Assembly (NCBI GenBank): GCA_030837305.1
Contig: JAUPKT010000409.1
Location: forward strand, 1 to 5,745
Direction of reading: 5' to 3'
Source: Thermodesulfobacteriota bacterium
GTDB lineage: Bacteria; Desulfobacterota; Desulfomonilia; Desulfomonilales; Desulfomonilaceae
Length of the DNA: 5,745 nt
A program made the position numbers and the translations under genes. The number at the start of each line of letters is the position of its first letter. Position 1 is the first letter of the stretch. Below the pieces are notes generated by a model that was not told the origin of the DNA, did not search any database, and saw only the letters and a program-made list of their open reading frames with translations. Shown here piece by piece: positions 4,086 to 5,745 of the stretch.

Positions 4086-5612
4086 TTGAGTTCTGATTTA
4101 TTTTATGTCTTGATCACAGCGGTTTTTGGTTTTGTAGTCGCAGTCGTCGGCCTACCGTTGGTAAGAAAGGCAGCGCTTCAGAGTGGCATCGTGGCCGTTC
4201 CCGGCGGACGAAGAAATCATGAGAAGCCCACTCCCCTGCTAGGCGGCCTTGCCATAACCATTCCATTTGCACTTACGTTCCTGGTCTTCTACCTTCTCGT
4301 TGCCTCACAAGATAGCCAAGTAACTCGTCCCACGTCCATGCAAATGCTGTCCCTTTTTCTTGCCGGTTGCTGGATAGCCATACTCGGGGTCCTTGACGAT
4401 ATACACCGGTTCCGATGGAGACAAAAACTTATAGGACAATTGTTTGGAGCCGCGATTCTCGTCTTCGGGGGCCACGACATACATGTTGCCACCGTGCCAT
4501 GGGTTGGTTCAATAAATTTCGGGTGGGTGGGGATACCCATCTTTGTCCTTGTCATCCTCATAACAACGAACGCAGTTAACCTGATAGACGGCCTTGACGG
4601 CCTTGCGGCAGGCATTTGCTTTTTTGCAGCCATCACCTGCTCAGTAATCGGTTATTGGAAAGGTGACCTTTTTACCTCGGTCATTTCTGCTTCCATTGCA
4701 GGCAGTCTCCTCGGGTTCCTGCTCTTCAACTTTCCTCCAGCATCCATTTACTTGGGAGATGGCGGAAGTCTCTTCCTCGGATTCGTATTGGGAACCCTCG
4801 CCGTGAGCGGCGCCGCGCCTTTCCCGGGCCAGAGGCCTGCAACACTTGGAATGTTGCTCATTCCTCTCTTGCCGTTCACCGCTGCATTGCTCGACGTCGT
4901 GGTTGCAGTTGTAAGACGGTGGTTCACAGGGCGAAGGATTTATCTGCCGGACACCGACCATATTCACCACAGGCTTATGGAGAAATTTGAAAAACCCAAG
5001 ATAGTAGTAGGCATATTCTATGCATTCAGTGCCGTCCTAACCGTCATGACCGTGATCATCGTCCTTGACCCCGAATCCGAGGCTTCAAGGTCAGCGTTCA
5101 TTCTTGTCGGCGCTGTTCTCGCGGCTATCGTGGTGGGGCTCTTAAGGCTTTATAGGTTTCAGGACTTTTCGCAGGCTCTCAACAATCGTCCTTATTTTCA
5201 ATTTGTGTCCAGCTATCGAGCCTTCATGATGGCAAAGATCAATACCGTCAGAAGTTTCGATGGACTTGTCAAACTGCTTGAATCAGGAGTGAACGATTTG
5301 GGGTATGACAGTGTGGAAGTGATTCATGGCGGGAACACTATATGCTTCTGGTTCAACCCATCGAGAAGCCACCCCGATGCCCCTCGTTTTCTAGAAGAGA
5401 TCAGCTTTGATGAGATTGATCTCACGGTGAAATGGGTTGTTCCCAAGCACGAGAGCAAGAGCTACCAGAAGTTTCTTGCGGTCACCTGGTATCAGGTCCT
5501 GCGCGACTTAAGCGAACGAGCAGGTGATTTCCCAGAGGGGGGACAAACGATTGTGCCGTTAAGACAACCTGCCTTGGATGATCACGCAGTAGCCCAAAAG
5601 CATTCGCATTAA
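4086..5612 (+). CDS. WecA/MraY-family polyprenyl-phosphate sugar-1-phosphate transferase with C-terminal cytoplasmic tail
   Basis: A polytopic inner-membrane enzyme that moves a (N-acetyl)hexosamine-1-phosphate from a UDP-sugar to undecaprenyl phosphate, the first step of O-antigen, common-antigen or exopolysaccharide repeat synthesis. Numbering from TTG 4086 (508 residues): VPGGRRNHEKPTPLLGGLAI (about 38-57), LDD (103-105, family Mg-binding aspartates), NAVNLIDGLDG (162-172), YLGDGGS (222-228) and the HIHHRL loop (292-297) that marks WecA-type GlcNAc/GalNAc transferases over MraY. About 11 membrane spans end near 355. The remaining 150 residues form a soluble tail (FQDFSQALNNRPYFQF onwards) not present in plain WecA, of unknown role. 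The TTG start is preferred because GAGG (4077-4080) is 5 nt upstream; the in-frame GTG at 4080 overlaps that site and would add two residues. Partner genes probably lie to the right of the window. The specific sugar cannot be read from sequence. Confidence 0.92.
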   Translation: MSSDLFYVLITAVFGFVVAVVGLPLVRKAALQSGIVAVPGGRRNHEKPTPLLGGLAITIPFALTFLVFYLLVASQDSQVTRPTSMQMLSLFLAGCWIAILGVLDDIHRFRWRQKLIGQLFGAAILVFGGHDIHVATVPWVGSINFGWVGIPIFVLVILITTNAVNLIDGLDGLAAGICFFAAITCSVIGYWKGDLFTSVISASIAGSLLGFLLFNFPPASIYLGDGGSLFLGFVLGTLAVSGAAPFPGQRPATLGMLLIPLLPFTAALLDVVVAVVRRWFTGRRIYLPDTDHIHHRLMEKFEKPKIVVGIFYAFSAVLTVMTVIIVLDPESEASRSAFILVGAVLAAIVVGLLRLYRFQDFSQALNNRPYFQFVSSYRAFMMAKINTVRSFDGLVKLLESGVNDLGYDSVEVIHGGNTICFWFNPSRSHPDAPRFLEEISFDEIDLTVKWVVPKHESKSYQKFLAVTWYQVLRDLSERAGDFPEGGQTIVPLRQPALDDHAVAQKHSH

Positions 5613-5627
5613 TAACGAAGTAGACCA

Positions 5628-5649
5628 AAGTCAGCCCAGACTTCTTTTT
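5628..5649 (+). terminator. Weak intrinsic terminator after the glycosyltransferase
   Basis: A 5-bp stem AAGTC/GACTT (5628-5632 with 5639-5643) with a 6-nt loop is followed by CTTTTT. It begins 15 nt past the stop codon. The stem is short and A/T-rich, so efficiency is doubtful. Confidence 0.3.
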
Positions 5650-5698
5650 GCGCCGGTGTCCAGAGGATAATGCAGAGTTTGATACGTTCTCAAGAGAA

Positions 5699-5731
5699 TG
5701 GGGTCACGAGCAACACGTGACCGTGACCCCA
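5699..5731. repeat. Strong inverted repeat with two pairing registers
   Basis: TGGGGTCACG (5699-5708) pairs perfectly over 10 bp with CGTGACCCCA (5722-5731) around a 13-nt loop. The loop end carries a second CGTGAC (5716-5721), making the tandem CGTGACCGTGAC, so the left GTCACG can also pair with the inner copy, leaving a 7-nt loop. No T-run follows on the plus strand. It could be a terminator or attenuator between genes, a REP-type palindrome or a protein site; only one copy is in the window. Confidence 0.5.
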
Positions 5732-5745
5732 GACAAAGTCCGTTA

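Noticed and set aside
4641..4970. Minus-strand 109-residue frame opposite the glycosyltransferase
   Set aside because: It is antisense to conserved catalytic motifs, and its composition is that of a shadow frame.
1..5745. CRISPR array, tRNA/rRNA gene or insertion sequence
   Set aside because: No regularly spaced repeats, no cloverleaf with CCA-type end, no transposase motif and no flanking terminal repeats were seen.

Overview
The window looks like a chromosomal segment of a Gram-negative, sigma-54-using bacterium. A Desulfobacterota (former Deltaproteobacteria) or Nitrospirota-like lineage is my inference, from the PAS-PAS-PAS/AAA+/Fis enhancer-binding protein, an IHF-type bending protein, a WecA-type lipid-carrier glycosyltransferase and roughly 50% G+C. 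I cannot name a species.

Layout. The left half is on the minus strand and reads right to left. A large sigma-54 activator (3178-737) is followed by about 375 bp of non-coding DNA holding a strong sigma-54 (-24/-12) promoter (550-534). Next come a 22-residue single-membrane-span peptide (362-294) and a PRC-barrel protein that runs off the left edge (254-<1). Divergent from the activator, on the plus strand, is a 92-residue IHF/HU-family gene (3532-3810). The 353-bp region between their starts holds a consensus-like sigma-70 promoter for each gene, a palindrome in the spacer of the activator promoter, and a possible second sigma-54 promoter facing the IHF gene. After a hairpin terminator candidate and a 230-nt stretch rich in inverted repeats comes a WecA/MraY-family membrane glycosyltransferase with a cytoplasmic C-terminal tail (4086-5612). 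The window ends with non-coding DNA containing a weak terminator and a strong two-register hairpin.

How the parts may work together (inference). The activator has three PAS domains, no receiver and no membrane span, so it probably senses a cytoplasmic signal. It is well placed to drive the sigma-54 promoter directly downstream of it, and so the small envelope-type proteins. The divergent IHF-like protein belongs to the family that bends DNA at sigma-54 promoters, so activator, bending protein, promoter and output genes may form one compact regulatory module. The glycosyltransferase probably starts an exopolysaccharide or O-antigen-type pathway encoded further right. Its upstream region contains two interleaved inverted repeats that could form a pseudoknot or act as operators.
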